Shown in pieces: positions 50,484-62,700 of a DNA stretch of 64,000 bases. The stretch's first letter is position 1, and each line of letters opens with the position of its first letter. Under the pieces are notes generated by a model. It made no database searches and was not told where the DNA came from. It saw nothing but the letters and a program-made list of their open reading frames with translations. The stretch is from the NCBI RefSeq assembly GCF_024868665.1, contig NC_079910.1, forward strand, positions 7,784,976-7,848,975, given 5' to 3'. This DNA is from Triplophysa rosa (lineage: Eukaryota; Chordata; Actinopteri; Cypriniformes; Nemacheilidae). A program made the position numbers and the translations under genes.

Positions 50484-50930
50484 TCATAGACTGTATAAAA
50501 CATGGACGTAGTGTCCTTGACGTCACCCGTAGTTTTGAGAAGAGCAAAAGTCATCCATCTTGGCAGCACGTCACTCCCGGATAATAAAAAAGGGCAAAAA
50601 GGCGGGATGTGGAGCTGAGGTGCCTGGTTGGTGAAAACACTTGTCACTCAAGTGGCCATGCCCTTAATTATACAGAATTTTAAGGCTTAATATAATTTAA
50701 ATTGATGAATTATAAAAAATTCACCCCCCTCACAGTTGTCATAAAGGGCAAAATTAGCTATATATACCAGGCTGTAAACATGTTTTTCTCTGCTATAAAG
50801 TTGGGCATATTAACATGGGGCTCAATGAGATTCTGCTCTGTTTTGGAGCCAGTCAGTCAATGAATTGCAGTTTAAGTCACTTCCGTGTTTCACGAGTGAG
50901 ACCGGAAGGTTGACTCTCGGTCCAATCAGA
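50484..50930. repeat. Dispersed repeat abutting the c1galt1-like start
   Basis: Begins CATAGACTGTATAAAACATGG, continues GACGTAGTGTCCTTGACGTC and ends near GAGACCGGAAGGTTGACTC. CATAGACTGTATAAAACA recurs at 26531 and I know it as a frequent fish repeat. It starts 11 bases upstream of the ATG, so the untranslated leader is at least partly repeat-derived. Confidence 0.65.
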
Positions 50931-51046
50931 AATCTTTGACACATTGGTCACTGCATGGCTGTAAAAACATTGGTGACTTTAGTTTTGTTTTCCACCTTTG
51001 TGGGGTGCTTTCTTCCAGTTCCACAGATTGGTCACAAGCCACTGAA

Positions 51047-51900
51047 AAAATTAGGAGACCATTTCATAGACAGTTTTTCTGATTTTAAAATTGAGTATTT
51101 ATAGGTATGTGTTTAGGTAAAACAGGTATGTGTTTAGGTAAAACGGTCATTTTTGTTTCATTCTGTGAACTACTAACAATATTTCTCCCAAATTTCTAAT
51201 AAAAATATTTAGGGATGTAGCTATCAAAATCTCACTGCACGATAATACCTCGGTATAAAGTCCACGGTAAGGTGTTTATTGCAATATTTTAAATCATAAA
51301 TGATGACTTGGAAACGTGCCATAAGCATCCTCTTTTCTTAATCCTCTAATCATAACTGTTGTTTAGAGGTATGAGTTAAAGTATGAGATGGGTCAAATGA
51401 CCTATAAATCCCTTTTATAAAATAAAATAATTGCACCAGATGGACCTTGCCAAAGGTAACATCTATAATTTTTTCTAACATTCTCTATGTTAGGCCCGGA
51501 AGACCTATCGTTTCATACAGTCATGTGACCACTATAATACTGAGACAATTTTGCTATTGCGATAACACGATATCGATAATATTGTTACATCCCTAAAAAT
51601 ATTGTTTCTTTTTGCATTTATTTGCAGAAAACGAACACTGGAGAAACAAGTCAAAATAACAGAAAAGATGCTCTGTATTTTTTCAGACCTCAAATACTGC
51701 AAATAAAACAAGTTCATATTCAATTTTAAGCAATACAACAGTAATATTTGTACATGTATTTAGGAAAAGACAAAGTGTCTTGTCATGCTGTCGGTCTTTT
51801 ACACTGCTGTTGGATGACTTTGTCGCTCCTGAGGTTTGATTTTATTGAAATTCAACAGACACTAGACTGGAATGACCACAATACATCTAGAAATGCTTTC
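51047..51900 (+). repeat. Dispersed repeat split by a hAT MITE
   Basis: Colinear with 31008-31400 on both sides of the insertion at 51210-51595. It also holds a 22-base tandem duplication (AGGTATGTGTTTAGGTAAAAC units at 51104-51145). The class is unknown. Confidence 0.75.
51210..51595. mobile_element. hAT-type MITE with 8-base duplication
   Basis: 386 bases, ends TAGGGATGTA and TACATCCCTA (perfect complements), flanked by AAAATATT on both sides (51202-51209, 51596-51603). No reading frame of its own. Confidence 0.92.
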
Positions 51901-54640
51901 TTTTTTAAATTAGGAATGGTTTCTTACTTTTTTCCACAGCTGTGTGTACTATGACTGTTTAAAATGTGTTTTCATTAGGGTGCTACAATGGCAAATCTAA
52001 GATAAAGACTGCATTATAAGCTTGTTACCTTGGATGACTGATCAATCTTTGTTCTTGTCCTAATTTCTTTGAATTAGACACCTGCTGCTCCTTATCCTTT
52101 AGTCTTAAAATAATAAGACTACTTTGACTGCATCTGCTAAATGCCTTATATAAATGTATTTAACATTTAGTTAAATATACACGACAACACTTTACCAAAA
52201 ACAAATAGGCTACAAAAACGCAGAGATTTTTAGAGCTTTACTTAATGGTTTATTTAACTTTTATAATGTAGCCTATGCATTTCCCTGTTGAAAAACCCCA
52301 GCATATGCTGGTTTGGTATGTTTTGATGCTGGTTTGTGCACATTACGCAAATATTCCATTATTATATGATTTTATTGCATGAATACACATACCGATATGC
52401 TGCATGCGCTTTTGTTGACATGAGATGTGTACCAGAGATCAAGGACAAAGGCCCATACCTTGTAATCTTTTGTCACCACTCCCCATGCATCTCACCGACC
52501 GTCATACGTGCCTGAAGAATGTTGAGAGCCATGTTTTCATGTTTTAGGTTTCATGTCTTCAAGCTTTAGTCCTGGATTTTAATCAGTTGAACAGAGAGTC
52601 GCGCGTCAGCTTGTTTAACTGCGTGTTATTACGTCAATGCGTGTGCAGAAGACGTTGAGGATTTCTGATGGATTCCAATCTTCCGACTTATTTTATCTTA
52701 ACACAAGCTTTCCAACAGTTTGTTTTTGGTATACGGCTTGTGTTTATTTGGCGTTAACGGACAATATAGCCTCTGTCATAAGCGAAGGCTGTTGTTATCA
52801 GCATCACCGGTAGTTTGCCGTGTCGAGTCGACGTGTTTGATCGGAGGAATAGTCACTGTTGTTATGGAGGCCCGCCTACTAGGGGGCGTTCGCTTTTACT
52901 CGTTTTGTAGAAGGAAAACGAAGTGCTTCTCTACATCCAGTAGATGTCCCCATTCGCTCGTATACACGAACCTGAGACCCAGGATGTTAATTTTTATTCA
53001 ATTAGCCCCTTATATAAGCGTCCCTATTTTTGAACATTTTATTGATTGTAAAAACAAGTTCAGAACATAAATGTCGAGTGTTTAATCTTTCAAATGAGGC
53101 ATAGTTTGTGATACTCCACGGCATTAATAAATTATACAACTGATGCGTCACTAAATTAACAAATGTAAGTACACATTAAACATTACATACGAAATAATGA
53201 ATTAATAAATACCTTAATTGAAAGAAGAGCTGTTTTTCAATGTTCGTGATTAGCCACAATGTTGGCCACAATGTTGTTTAGGGGGAAACGGCCACTTCCT
53301 CTTCCTGTGAGTATGTCCCAGGCTGTGCCATCTCTTTTGCAATGCACTCAAAAGTACCTACAATTCAAACACAAAAACAATACCTACTATTAGGCATAGT
53401 ATAAGTAGGCGATTTGGAACGCAGGGATACTATTTCTAGATCTGACAAATTCTAGATCCAGACAGATTTTGCACCTCATTGACTCCCATAATAGGAAAGA
53501 TAACTTATTACTTATTATCATTTTTTTGTTTGGTTGAACACAAAAGAAAACATTTTGAAGAATGTAGGACAGCATACAGCAAACAGTTCTGGGGCACTTT
53601 TGACCAACATTGTATTTTTTCCTATATCTTATTTATGTGAAATAGCCTCCACCCTCCAGTGATGCACCAACATAGAGTAGTAAAATATCTGTTGGAGGTT
53701 AACCTTAAAGTAAAATTGACTTAAAATGTAACACGCAAATGTACATGTCTGAAAAAGATCTCCCTCAAAGTCCTTTAGTCAAGAATATTTATTTATTTAT
53801 TGACAAAGTAGCTTTTCATTGAGGGTCTCGGTGGTATATTTATACAACAACAGCTGACTAACAGGCCCTTTGTGAACTACACATGGTTGTTCAGCTAATA
53901 ACTGGAATTCCCATCAAGTTTGTGGAAACAAATTATAAAGCATTTAATTCATCCAGTTTAATAGCGTAAAAAAATTAGCAACAGTCAGGAAGTCACAAAT
54001 CATATATTAAGTTTGTGTTGCTGGGTTATTATTATAGCATATATTGTTGGTTTTAAAATGACAAGTTGATCTTTTTAAATACTATTTATTGTTAAATGCC
54101 CAAAACAGAAACTCAATGAATTAGGCTACATTAAGAAAATAACACAAGGTAGGCTCAACGTCTTTAATCCTTTTTAAAAAAAGTTTTGAACTTAGCCTTG
54201 GGTAAATATATTAATGAATTCTTAAACGAAAATAAATAAATAAATGTTTTAGGCTTGTTTAGCGCACATTTACGGAGCCTACAAAACAATAAAGGCTGTG
54301 TCTTAAAGTACAAAACTTCATTTGTGTGACTCTGCAAAATTGATGCAATATATAAATAATAAACGAAACGAAATGTCTTAGCTTTACCATAAGTCTATAC
54401 GGTTAGATCCGGGCCGTCATGCTTGCGTGCGCTTGGAAAACCGGTTTAGGACCAGAAAGGGGTATAACTGGCAGCACAAAAAAACTCTCTGTGATGGTGT
54501 GCTCGTTGCACAAATGCATGTGTATTTGCTAGTGACTTTGGAGATGCCAGAGTTTGATTGCCTTTCAAAAATTCCCAAACTTGTGAAGTTACATTCATTT
54601 ATTTTATATTCATATTCCTGGCCCCGTTTTGAATGACAGT
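51900..54640. other. Repeat-littered spacer
   Basis: Contains an LINE-tail scrap (about 52128-52170), a CCAGCATATGCTGGTTTGGT minirepeat (52294-52330) and a decayed Angel-like piece (53470-53612). An open frame of 116 codons at 52720-53070 has no domain, signal or splice evidence and is not called a gene. Confidence 0.6.
53470..53612. mobile_element. Angel-like MITE fragment
   Basis: Internal stem GAACACAAAAGAAAACATTTTG and AAACAGTTCTGGGGCACTTT without either terminus. Confidence 0.6.
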
Positions 54641-54762
54641 AAATGGAGTTCGAAGTGTCGATTCCATCGACTCATAAAAGTGGGAGTCGAGAATCGGAGT
54701 CGGCTCTAAAAAACACGGAATCGAACACCCCTACTTTTGAGTGAAGTTTCACTTTAACGCTT
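54640..54762. repeat. hAT-type end fused to an Angel-like end
   Basis: GTCGATTCCATCGACTC and CGGAATCGAACACCCCTA look like the inverted ends of a short hAT-type element. Directly after comes TTTTGAGTGAAGTTTCACTTTAA, an Angel right end. The fold-back element starts 7 bases later. Confidence 0.5.
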
Positions 54763-55281
54763 AACTTGTATGGAGGACTAAACCTGCAAAAATTATAAAT
54801 AAATAAATGTATAAATAAATAAATATATAAACGAATAAATGTAATAATATGAAAATAAATAAAGGAATGAATGGTTTGATAAAACAAAATAATTCGTTTT
54901 AGCTATTATTGATCTTAGCTTTAACTTTTCTTTTCATTTTTTAAATTGATTTATTATTTTTTGTGTCCATTTTTTATTATTATTTTTTTATTATTATTAT
55001 TTATTTTTAGATTTTATTTATCATTTCCTTTTATTTTTACATTTATTTATTTATTTATTTTTATATTTATTTATTATCGCATGTATTTATTTCCACTTTT
55101 ATTTATTTATTCTTGAATTTATTCTTACTTTTCTGTGTCTTGTATGATAATTAGATGGGTTGGTCTTGCCTACTATTGGTTCAGCGTAGATTGAAGCGTT
55201 TGATCGATTACTCTTGACTTGTTTTGGACTAACGTCACGTCACTCACTGATCGTTTGCTTCGTGTATAACGTTAAGTAACT

Positions 55282-55512
55282 ATGGGGGGCGCACAATTAG
55301 CTAGAGAGTTACAGCATTTAGCCAATGAAGTCGATAACCATGCATCAAATGACTATGTGTCATTCAGATTAGATGCACTTATTGATGATTTATTACAGAT
55401 TGACGGCGAGATAAATGACAAAGTTCTCCCTCGGTTGTTAGCCTCTTTGCAGCACATTCAAAGTCTGTGCGAGTCAGAGGGTGCTATGGTGGTGTTACAG
55501 TTCAACTGGTGA
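55282..55512 (+). pseudogene. Truncated transposon ORF, left arm
   Basis: 76 codons starting MGGAQLARELQHLANEVD, with a helical, Leu- and Asp-rich composition (FRLDALIDDLLQIDGEINDK). It resembles the start of a transposase or accessory protein of an autonomous relative; no catalytic residues are present. The sequence after LCESEGA diverges from the other arm, so the frame probably ends by chance. Confidence 0.5.
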
Positions 55513-56177
55513 AAATCATAAAGCACAAAATGTAATAAGGTTTAACTACACAGATGAGCTTGTAAACCGAAGTCGCAAGCTAACGCTTTGTCAAAGTGAT
55601 AGTTATAAGCAGCCTTTCGGTTAGAAAAAGCGTAAAGATTTAATGTAACATGATGTAACATAATGTAAATGAATTGAGACATAGTGAACTTAAGTCACAA
55701 GTTAACACGGTAGTAATGAGCATCGTTCTTTCACTACAGGGGCCATCAAATGGAAACCATTCCTTCTAAAAAGACGTGGTTACTAAACGGTACTCGTAAA
55801 CTACATTCCATAAGAGATAAATAACACAGAGGTCACAAGTTAAAACGGGCATATTCCCTTGATTCATCCAGCTGCATATTGTTGTGTGACATCTTGATAT
55901 TATTGCAAAGATCCGCAGCAGCTAGCATTGCGAAATAGCTTAGTGTGATTGTTACCGTAGTGACACGCTGCCTCGCTTTATTGTATGGGTACGAATCCCG
56001 TGTCAAATCGCTTTATTTATTTTTTCACCTCGCTTCAGCCGTTACGGGCGATCATACCAATAATTTGCAATCTTAACAAGAATGTCAAAATCATGTAACA
56101 AGAAAGTCTGTGTTTATTAGACATCTTAATATCAAGTCGTCTTGTGCTTTCAGAATCGACGAATCTGCTGAGGTCGT

Positions 56178-56402
56178 TCATGCACCTCTTTGGCAGAGGA
56201 CCTGTAACCGGAACTTGGTCACCACCTTAGCACCCCCTGACTCGCACAGATTTTGAAGAACTTTGTCATTTATCTCTCCGTCAATCTGTAATAAATCCTC
56301 AATAAATGCATCTAATCTGAATGACACATAGTCATTTGATGCATGGTTATCGACTTCATTGGCTAAATGCTGTAACTCTCTAGCTAATTGTGCGCACGCC
56401 AT
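56178..56402 (-). pseudogene. Truncated transposon ORF, right arm
   Basis: 74 codons, MACAQLARELQHLANEVD, nearly identical to the left-arm frame but with an in-frame loss of about 10 codons (PRLLASLQHI missing between KVL and the LCES motif). The remaining differences are single substitutions, so the arms have drifted separately. Confidence 0.5.
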
Positions 56403-56924
56403 AAACGTTATACACGAAGCAAACGATCAGTGAGTGACGTGACGTTAGTCCAAAACAAGTCAAGAGTAATCGATCAAACGCTTCAATCTACGCTGAACCA
56501 ATAGTAGGCAAGACCAACCCATCTAATTATCATACAAGACACAGAAAAGTAAGAATAAATACAAGAATAAATAAATAAAAGTGGAAATAAATACATGCGA
56601 TAATAAATAAATATAAAAATAAATAAACGTATAAATAAATAAATGTAAAAATAAAAGGAAATGATAAATAAAATAATCTAAAAATAAAAAATAATAATAA
56701 TTAAAAATAATAAAAAATGGACACAAAAAATAATAAATCAATTTAAAAAATGAAAAGAAAAGTTAAAGCTAAGATCAATAATAGCTAAAACGAATTATTT
56801 TGTTTTATCAAACCATTCATTCCTTTATTTATTTTCATATTATTACATTTATTCGTTTATATATTTATTTATTTATACATTTATTTATTTATAATTTTTG
56901 CAGGTTTAGTCCTCCATAAACTTG

Positions 56925-59530
56925 TAGGCCCTACTGGAAATAAAACGTAGCCAAGCTTGACATTTCCTCTGAAATGCACGCATTTGAAGGTTGCCATGTA
57001 ATGGCAATTCAGAAATAATTATTTCAGAAATAATTACATTTGGCTGCATAATCTTTTACGTATGTACACACAAATAGGCACAACGTGTGATACATACAAC
57101 ACAATGATAAACATGACATAGGCCTAATTACTTTGTTATAAAAGACCATATTAATCCTCTGTTAATTTTTTATTTTCCAGGTGCACTAGTGCTTGTTTTT
57201 AGCACATCCATCGTGTGTTTAAAAGATCATACATTTGAAATAAACTATATGCAGTAACACAACGTCATATTTAATTGTATTTTTGCAGCATCGCGGTAGG
57301 TGTATTAATAATTACTGAGAGTAACTGGTGTTTTTTAAGTATCTGGCAACCATTGCAGAGGCGAACCCAAGCAATCACAATGCGCACCCACAAGTGAAAA
57401 TACACGTGACACTCACTGCGGTTCCACGCTTTTTTACTTCTTATAATCTTCCTATAGTTTTTGGATTAAACTGTACATTTACTTATTGCTGGTGAGTTAC
57501 CGTTGTTTTTTGTAGCTACTTTAGGCTACATGTAATAAATATAAAACATCTTGTAAAATTATATATAGGCTATATATACATATATATGTCATGTTATCTA
57601 TGACAGTACAAAAAACCTACGCTTGTATGATTTTGCCTATTCAAATTATGCTAACTTTTCAAACTTCTTTATGCGCATTTTCTGACTCGTTTGCTGTTGG
57701 CTTAGCCTATTAAAGCAGACGGAAGGAGGTCGGTTTCACTGTCGTAACACAAATCTTCACGTGAGATGGAATTTGGGCTTTCTCAACGTTAGGTTAGGGT
57801 AAGGCAATATGTTTTATATTATGAACATTTGGTCATGTACTATTAGTCAGTAAAAATATACATGTTACATCTGTTTGTTTGAGTCACTTGAAAACATTTG
57901 CGGAGGTAAAAGCCAAGTGCCTTGATATTAACAGGCTATATCCATCCGGGTGAGAAGAGAATATAGCTATCTGACCACATAAAGAATAAATTATATTTAT
58001 AGACACAAGAATAGACTTGGCGATTGATTCGATGAGTGTGTTGAGATGTGTTGGTGTGACTTGTGGCACAACTTAAAAACTTTTGACTGCTTTTTGAGAA
58101 ACCGATGCCTGTGTAGTGTGTACTACCAATACTCTGTTTAGATTATTGTACTGCCTGTACTTGCTAATGTTTTCATTTTACTGTTTTTAATAGGCTATTT
58201 TTATAAAAGTTCTAGCATGGCTTAATGGGAGAAGAAACCAAAGTTTGGGTATACTGTATATTCCATCTGGGTATATTAAATTCAACACGTGATAAATATT
58301 GAATATTTGACAGAGAAATATTATTTGTGCATGTTGCCTGTCTAAAAGCTGGTCATAAAACCTTTGACTGACACATGCAAAATTGTTTTCATTTCTTTGG
58401 CATGTAAACCAACAAAAGGATGAAACACTACTGCAATGTTAACTGCACTGGTTGTGTTTCTTTCTTTCGCTCTTCTGTAATTTAAATAATTGAGAACCTA
58501 TCTTGTATCTTCCACCTTTAGGGTACTATTTTGCATTAACAGCCGTAAATCCAGGTTCCTCTCAGCTCTGTTAGACTTTTGCCCGGTTTCACAGACGAGG
58601 CTTAGGACTAGTCCTAGACTAAAATGAAAGTTTGATAATAAATTGCCCTGACATATCTTTAAATATGTAATTGCCATTGTTTTGTCTCAAGATGCACACC
58701 AGTAATGTTTTTATCAAAGGCATTTTAATAAAAGCGACTTAAATAGCCTAATTTAATCAAAGTCCTGGCTTGCTCTAAGCCTTGTCTACGAAACCGGGCC
58801 CTTATCTTCCAATTAGACTTCTTGTTTCTAGGTAGCCAGTTTCAGCTCTGTTTACATGTGCACAGACAGAATGAGTATTCCACTGGCTAATTTGCTTATA
58901 ATTCACATCAGAAAAAATGCATCTTGTCACTGAGACAGAACAACTATTGTGCCCTTGCGGTCGATGATATGTTTCCTTTATGGGAAGATAAGGTACATCT
59001 CGGAGTGCTGATGTTAAAGAGTTTGTACCTTAGAGAGTGCTGCCCAAAGATGAGGTTTTGCAAATATTTTGACAGCTGTCATAGCAAATTTGTGGGAGCC
59101 TCACAAATGAGCATTGATGTACTTATTAACGTCATGCTCCAAAGTCTTCTAAAGTGCCATTTTTGAGAAGCAGGATGTAGAATTTGACAAACAGTACGGC
59201 AGCATTTTTAAAATCAAGTTTTACTAGATTTTTTTGAAAAGGAAAAAAAAAACACTCAAATGTAAGGAAATGAGCCTGGTATGCTTTGCATTTGAACTCG
59301 CACAGCTTTCGGTTTCTGCTAGTAAGCTAAGGTACAGAATTCTGTACCATAAAATAGATGAATGCAAATTAAGAATTAGAGCGATGAATTCATTAACTGT
59401 CACTATCATATGTGTGCTGATTATTTTAAAGATTATATCTGTTACCTGATGGTGATTGAAAATGGACTGTTGCTTTGAATCACTTAAAATCCTAAATGAA
59501 AGTCTTAATATTATCTGACTTGTTTTTCAG
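56925..59530. other. Upstream region of b4galnt1
   Basis: Non-coding. A possible untranslated exon ends at 57491 (TATTGCTG|GTGAGT) with a G+C-richer patch upstream. A GGCCCGG-type MITE lies at 58580-58800. The rest shows no recognisable feature. Confidence 0.4.
58580..58800. mobile_element. GGCCCGG MITE, second copy
   Basis: Ends GCCCGGTTTCACAGACGAGG and GTCTACGAAACCGGGCC. The inner sequence matches the element at 14604-14832 (e.g. AGCCTTGTCT). The outermost G of the left end is lost. Confidence 0.82.
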
Positions 59531-59551
59531 CATTTTTGTACACAGGTGATT

Positions 59552-59760
59552 ATGCGTGTTATGAATAAGAAAGCACTGGCAGTTTTGCTGGTGGTATTCC
59601 CGCTCACAGTCATACTGATTTACCACTGGAACTCAGGGTCCATCGCTACAATTGACATACGGGGACGAGACACTTTAAAGAAGCTACTGGATGAGAGGAT
59701 ACGACAGATGAAATATGAAAATGACAATATTCCTTATCGCATCAAAGAAAACATCTTAAG
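59552..59760 (+). CDS. b4galnt1: b4galnt1 exon 1: anchor and start of stem
   Basis: 209 bases ending AAG|GTGTGT in phase 2; residues 1-69 and part of 70. The membrane segment is followed by a basic, helical stretch ([16 protein letters not shown]). A second in-frame ATG three codons later (residue 4) is an alternative start. Confidence 0.85.
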
Positions 59761-62700
59761 GTGTGTACAGATTTGTTGTTGACACACATACTGTTGACCA
59801 GCGTAGTTTTGTTTTGCTGCATGAGTCGACTGACTGATAATCTTATATAAACAACCACAGAGCACCTACCAAGATTTTCCTACCAACCAAATTTCCAAAT
59901 TCGAGCACTGGAATTGGGGCTGTTGGCCGTGTAATGTGACCATGAATATGATATACAGCTAGACGCTCCCACTTAATTTCATAGTCAAACAGAAAAACCT
60001 ACGGGTTTCTAACCTCAGGCCACTGGCCTCTTTAACTGATATTTCGCTTCCACGCTGCACTCTTTGATAAGTTAATGAATAACATGATGTTTGGTTGGAT
60101 TTTGCCCCTTCCCTCTTCAACTTCCAGTCTGTGTTTGGTTATAATATTGATTCTTTGCGGAGGTTTCCCGGAAGAGAAGTTTGGGCCACGTAATGGGTTT
60201 TTTATATTGTTGCCGTAATGATGCTGAAACCATCTATAATCTGAACTATTCACTTCAAATTCATATTCTTGCAATCTTAAAGGACCAGTGTGTAATTTTT
60301 TGGAGGATCTAATTGCAATATAATATACATAACTATGTGTTCAGAGGCGTATAAAGATCTTACGTAATGAAGCGTTATGTTTTTATTACCTTAGGATGAG
60401 CTATTTCTATCTACTATTCCCCTTGCATGGAATTCACCATTTTGTTTCTACAATAACCCTAAACAGATGAACTACTCTACAGAGCGCACTTCGTAAATAC
60501 TTTATCTCAATCGGGGAAGAAGCGAAAATGTGACTTCATCTTAATCCTGTGTCAGCCACCGTAGTGCATCGAAAGGGAGGGGGGAGGAGTTGAGTGAATG
60601 GTCGGTTGCACCTGACCTGACGAATTCCTTACAACTGATCTGACGCGAAACCGCTACGATAAAGGCCAGTCGGTCAGGTGTCGGAAACAGATGAGTGATC
60701 TAACAAAGATTGCTGTTTGCACATGCACACTTTCTCACAATAGAAGGCCTCCGTTACACTTCTGAGTTTCTAATTTGGCAATTAATTTGACTGCAATAGC
60801 AGACTCGGTTGATTTTTATCTGCGTCTGGTGGGTGTTAATTTCAAAATGCAAGATAATAATATAACATTTTTAAAGGTTCTACGGACCCCCCTGCAATTA
60901 CGCCACAGACCACTAGGGGTCCGCGTACCCCCGGTTGAGAAACACTTCATTAGACAGAGTGGCTTGTTTTTTGTAAAGTGTGTTAGTCCTTGTTTGTGTG
61001 TGACTTAATCGATGGCGCACCGCTAATTTACTTAGTTTTAGTCTATTTTGCGATTGAAACTCGTTTGCATTGAGTTCATATAGCCTATATCTCGAGCCCT
61101 ATGATTTCTGTGATGCGGACGCAGAATCCTGCTATTTAAATCTGTCAACTGCCGGTTCTGCGTGTATGAGTGAATGTGTTGCACAGTTTAAAGTGCTACA
61201 CGTGTGACGCTCATGGATTTGTATTTGTCTCACTGTATGAGGACATAAACACATGAGCATCATGTCCAGAGTTTCCCTGAGAGTTTATTTCAGGTGCATT
61301 TAACTGTTTTCGAAAAACTATCATCACTGAACCATACACTAAAACTCAAATTGATGAGTTGAATCAGGTGTTTTATATAGGGAGAGATCTAAAACATTCT
61401 GGAAGGTGTGCCCCGAGGACCAGGGTTGGGAAACACTGACCTAAACGCTCGAATGAAAAAATACTGTAGTGTTCTATAGTATTTGATATAGCTAATTGTG
61501 GTATTCTTGTTGCAATTGATCAACTGTAGTATACTTTAATATTTACTATAGTAAGGTTCAAAAACACTATATTATCTAGGAATTTTACTGCAGTTTACTA
61601 TAGGCCTAGTAAATGCTATAGTATAAGCTACTACAGTATTTTTATGTGGACAAATATATTACTATTGTATAGTAAAAAATGGACAACACAGAACATTAAA
61701 AATGGATAAACTAAAAATTATATGGCCCTTTAATTGATCCATTTGTACTGTATATAACATTAATGTCCTTTGTTGATAACCAGTCTATTTATGTGATGAT
61801 CTGCATTTGTGTTTTTTTAAAAATGATAACAGACGTTTTATACTTGTGCTACCTGTATAATTGTTTGGCCTGTGCTACAAAACTTTAAACCTCTGTAGCA
61901 CCAGTGCTATGTGCAAAAAAGTTAATGTACAGCCCTGTATTTCAATTCAGATCGTGGATCGAGATTCTTTATGAAAATTGTGATATCCTTTTTTGGGAAG
62001 ATTGCCCAGCACTACTTGGTGGTGGTGACGTTGATATCGAGCGACCTTAAGTGTAGTCTGTTTATAGCATCGTGTTAGCTTTTTGTTCTGCCGATTGTAT
62101 TTCAGCTTCAAAAGTAACAAATATTGTGTTAATTTGTAAAGATTATCTTGATAGACAAAACGTGTAAACATCATAAACCTTTGATAATAACAGATCTTAT
62201 TTTTTGCGGTCTTCCAAAAGTCTATGGGAAAAATGCATAGGCTTTCGGTCGAGGGAACCAGTGCGGCGCTTACTTCCGGGTTAGCCTACAAAAATACGTC
62301 ATCTCTGAGGTACTGGATTCACAACCTCACCGCTAGATGCCGCTAAAAATTACACAATTGTCCTTTAAGCTTATTTTAATTGTACTAATGTCTTCATTTT
62401 AATTTCATGTATTTGAAAGTGTGTTTTTGTACTGATTTACGTAGTTCTATATACTGTAATTAAAATCTCATTTACTTACTTTCAAACAGAACCCTTGCCA
62501 TTAATGGATGTGTTTGTGAAAGCGACAGATCCCCCATTCATTTCCCCTTTGCTCAGCAATTGTTTCCTCAAGTATCAGCTACTCGGCTAAATACAATGTT
62601 ACAAGGCGCAGACCTGCAAAGAGCAAAACAATACAGGAATAAGGAGTACCACAGTTTCCTTAAGAGGTATGTCCAAAAGCACCGCTAAATACCCTTAACA

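Larger units (their letters stand above)
54769..56918. mobile_element. 2.15 kb fold-back DNA transposon
   Basis: Long inverted arms (about 54769-55500 and 56205-56918) start TATGGAGGACTAAACCTGC and end in its complement. They are flanked by the 6-base duplication AACTTG (54763-54768, 56919-56924). Each arm has an AT-rich outer part (TAAATAAATA arrays) and, about 515 bases in, the same short reading frame pointing to the centre. About 700 bases of unique sequence lie between. The 6-base duplication and TAT end suggest an IS3EU-like element; this is inference. Non-autonomous. Confidence 0.85.

Noticed and set aside
52720..53070. 116-codon open frame upstream of the galactosyltransferase
   Set aside because: Hydrophobic start but no convincing signal peptide or domain; lies in repeat-littered spacer.
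60775..61008. 77-codon open frame in b4galnt1 intron 1
   Set aside because: Falls within repeat scraps; no coding signal.
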